This document shows, piece by piece, positions 5,868 through 6,612 of a stretch of 6,612 bases of DNA. Position 1 is the stretch's first letter; the number at the start of each line of letters is the position of its first letter. The position numbers and the translations under genes were made by a program. This DNA is from Victivallales bacterium (lineage in GTDB: Bacteria > Verrucomicrobiota > Lentisphaeria > Oligosphaerales > Oligosphaeraceae): contig JAGCSE010000333.1 in the NCBI GenBank assembly GCA_017964325.1, positions 1 to 6,612 on the forward strand, given 5' to 3'. The notes below the pieces were generated by a model. The model made no database searches. It was not told the origin of the DNA and saw only the letters and a program-made list of their open reading frames with translations.

Positions 5868-6612
5868 TTACCGAATCTTGCAGATGCGGGTGTCATCTCC
5901 TGTGAGGCTGTGGTATTCGTTGATGATGCCTTCGGGGGTGACCTTCAAAACACAATATCCTGCGCCTTCGATTTTGTCGTACCGCTTGATGCCGGGGAGG
6001 TATTCGGCGACGAGTTCCCCGACGGGCGTCTTCTGTTCCATATTCTTCTTGGCGACGGGAATGGCCTTGAACTGCTCCACGGTTCCTTCAACAATCGGAC
6101 CGTTCTTTTCGGACTTGGCGGCGCCGATGACGCTGTAGGCCGTGACTTGCGTGATGCGGCCCTTTTCATTCGCATATTCCAAAATCGTCTGTTCATGGAT
6201 ATGGCCGCAGAGGACGATGACGTTGCGCGCCAAAAGCATATTCAGCAGTTCGAGCCGTTTTTCCTTCTCTTCAGGCTTGCTGAAGGGGATCCATTCGATT
6301 TTGCCGTGGGAAACGGGCAAGATCGGGATGTGAGTGCAAAGGAAGATATTACGCGCGTCTTTGTTGTCGTCCAAGGCTTTCTTCAGCCATGGGACGTCCG
6401 GCATATTGCTGTTCCAGAAAATGAACAGATCGCCGTCCTGCTTACGGGTGAAATTGTAGTCGGTGAGCGGCGGTTCCGCTTTCAGAATTTCGTTGAGATA
6501 GGGGATGAGAGTCGCCTTGACGCCTTTTTTTGCGCCTTTTCCTGCGAATTCGTGGTTGCCGGGCGTCAGGTAGAGGGGAAGGGTGAAATGCTTCTTGATG
6601 AGTTCGAGAAAA
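5868..6612 (-). CDS. Calcineurin-like metallophosphoesterase, C-terminal part, N-terminus outside window
   Basis: The minus-strand frame stays open from the stop at 5870-5868 to the right window edge, giving 247 visible residues with no start required inside the window; the internal Met at 6404 is not the start. Counting from the first visible residue, TPGNHE (16-21) is metallophosphoesterase motif III, THIP (93-96) carries the motif IV His, and CGHIHE (135-140) is motif V. Motifs I and II (DxH, GDxxD) should lie beyond the edge. About 105 residues follow motif V, mostly beta-rich and without a recognised domain. Two-metal phosphoesterase chemistry is expected; substrate, export signal and full length cannot be seen. 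Its motif context (GNHEF, GHIHEQ) differs clearly from the leftmost gene's (GNHDSE, GHDHMN), so the two are not recent duplicates. It runs convergent to the hexosaminidase and shares its terminator region. Confidence 0.88.
   Translation of the reverse strand, partial: FLELIKKHFTLPLYLTPGNHEFAGKGAKKGVKATLIPYLNEILKAEPPLTDYNFTRKQDGDLFIFWNSNMPDVPWLKKALDDNKDARNIFLCTHIPILPVSHGKIEWIPFSKPEEKEKRLELLNMLLARNVIVLCGHIHEQTILEYANEKGRITQVTAYSVIGAAKSEKNGPIVEGTVEQFKAIPVAKKNMEQKTPVGELVAEYLPGIKRYDKIEGAGYCVLKVTPEGIINEYHSLTGDDTRICKIR

Noticed and set aside
5797..6138. 113-codon plus-strand frame over the terminator and second phosphoesterase
   Set aside because: It runs through the terminator stem and antisense to a gene with clear GNHE and GHIH motifs.
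209..6612. The two metallophosphoesterases as an inverted duplication flanking the operon
   Set aside because: Their motif contexts and C-terminal regions differ throughout; they belong to different branches of the superfamily.

Overview
The window reads as a piece of chromosome from a glycan-degrading bacterium, most likely of the Planctomycetes-Verrucomicrobia-Lentisphaerae group. A Victivallis-like gut or sediment Lentisphaerae is my best guess. This placement rests on the protein mix (a secreted GH20-type glycosidase with extra beta-sandwich domains, a CE7-type esterase, two unrelated calcineurin-like phosphoesterases), on intermediate GC content and on clear AGGAG/AAGGA ribosome binding sites. 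No phylogenetic marker gene is present, so it is an inference.

Layout, left to right. Bases 1-208 hold no convincing gene but an unusual run of nested inverted repeats; one open frame leaves the window on the minus strand and I do not recognise it. Bases 209-1462 (minus) encode an exported Dcr2/purple-acid-phosphatase-like metallophosphoesterase with Gln in place of the usual motif I His. Bases 1463-1784 are a divergent promoter region: a candidate sigma70-type promoter faces each way, with a 7-bp inverted repeat over the rightward promoter, a set of TTTCAA boxes beside the leftward one, and a short hairpin-containing leader. Bases 1785-2999 (plus) encode a CE7/AXE1-type acetyl esterase without a signal peptide. 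After a 33-bp gap, bases 3033-5753 (plus) encode a large exported GH20-like beta-N-acetylhexosaminidase; these two genes form a probable operon. Bases 5754-5867 are a convergent intergenic region with two strong hairpins, one of them an intrinsic terminator. Bases 5868-6612 (minus) are the C-terminal part of a second, different metallophosphoesterase whose N-terminus lies outside the window.

How they may work together (inference): the exported hexosaminidase would cut terminal N-acetylhexosamine-type sugars from a glycan outside the cytoplasm, and the cytoplasmic esterase would remove O-acetyl groups from imported fragments. The exported phosphoesterase, divergently transcribed from the same control region, could remove phosphate from decorated glycans or other phosphoesters. 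No transporter, regulator or SusC/D pair is visible, so this is at most part of a larger locus. I see no CRISPR array, tRNA, rRNA, complete mobile element or defence system.
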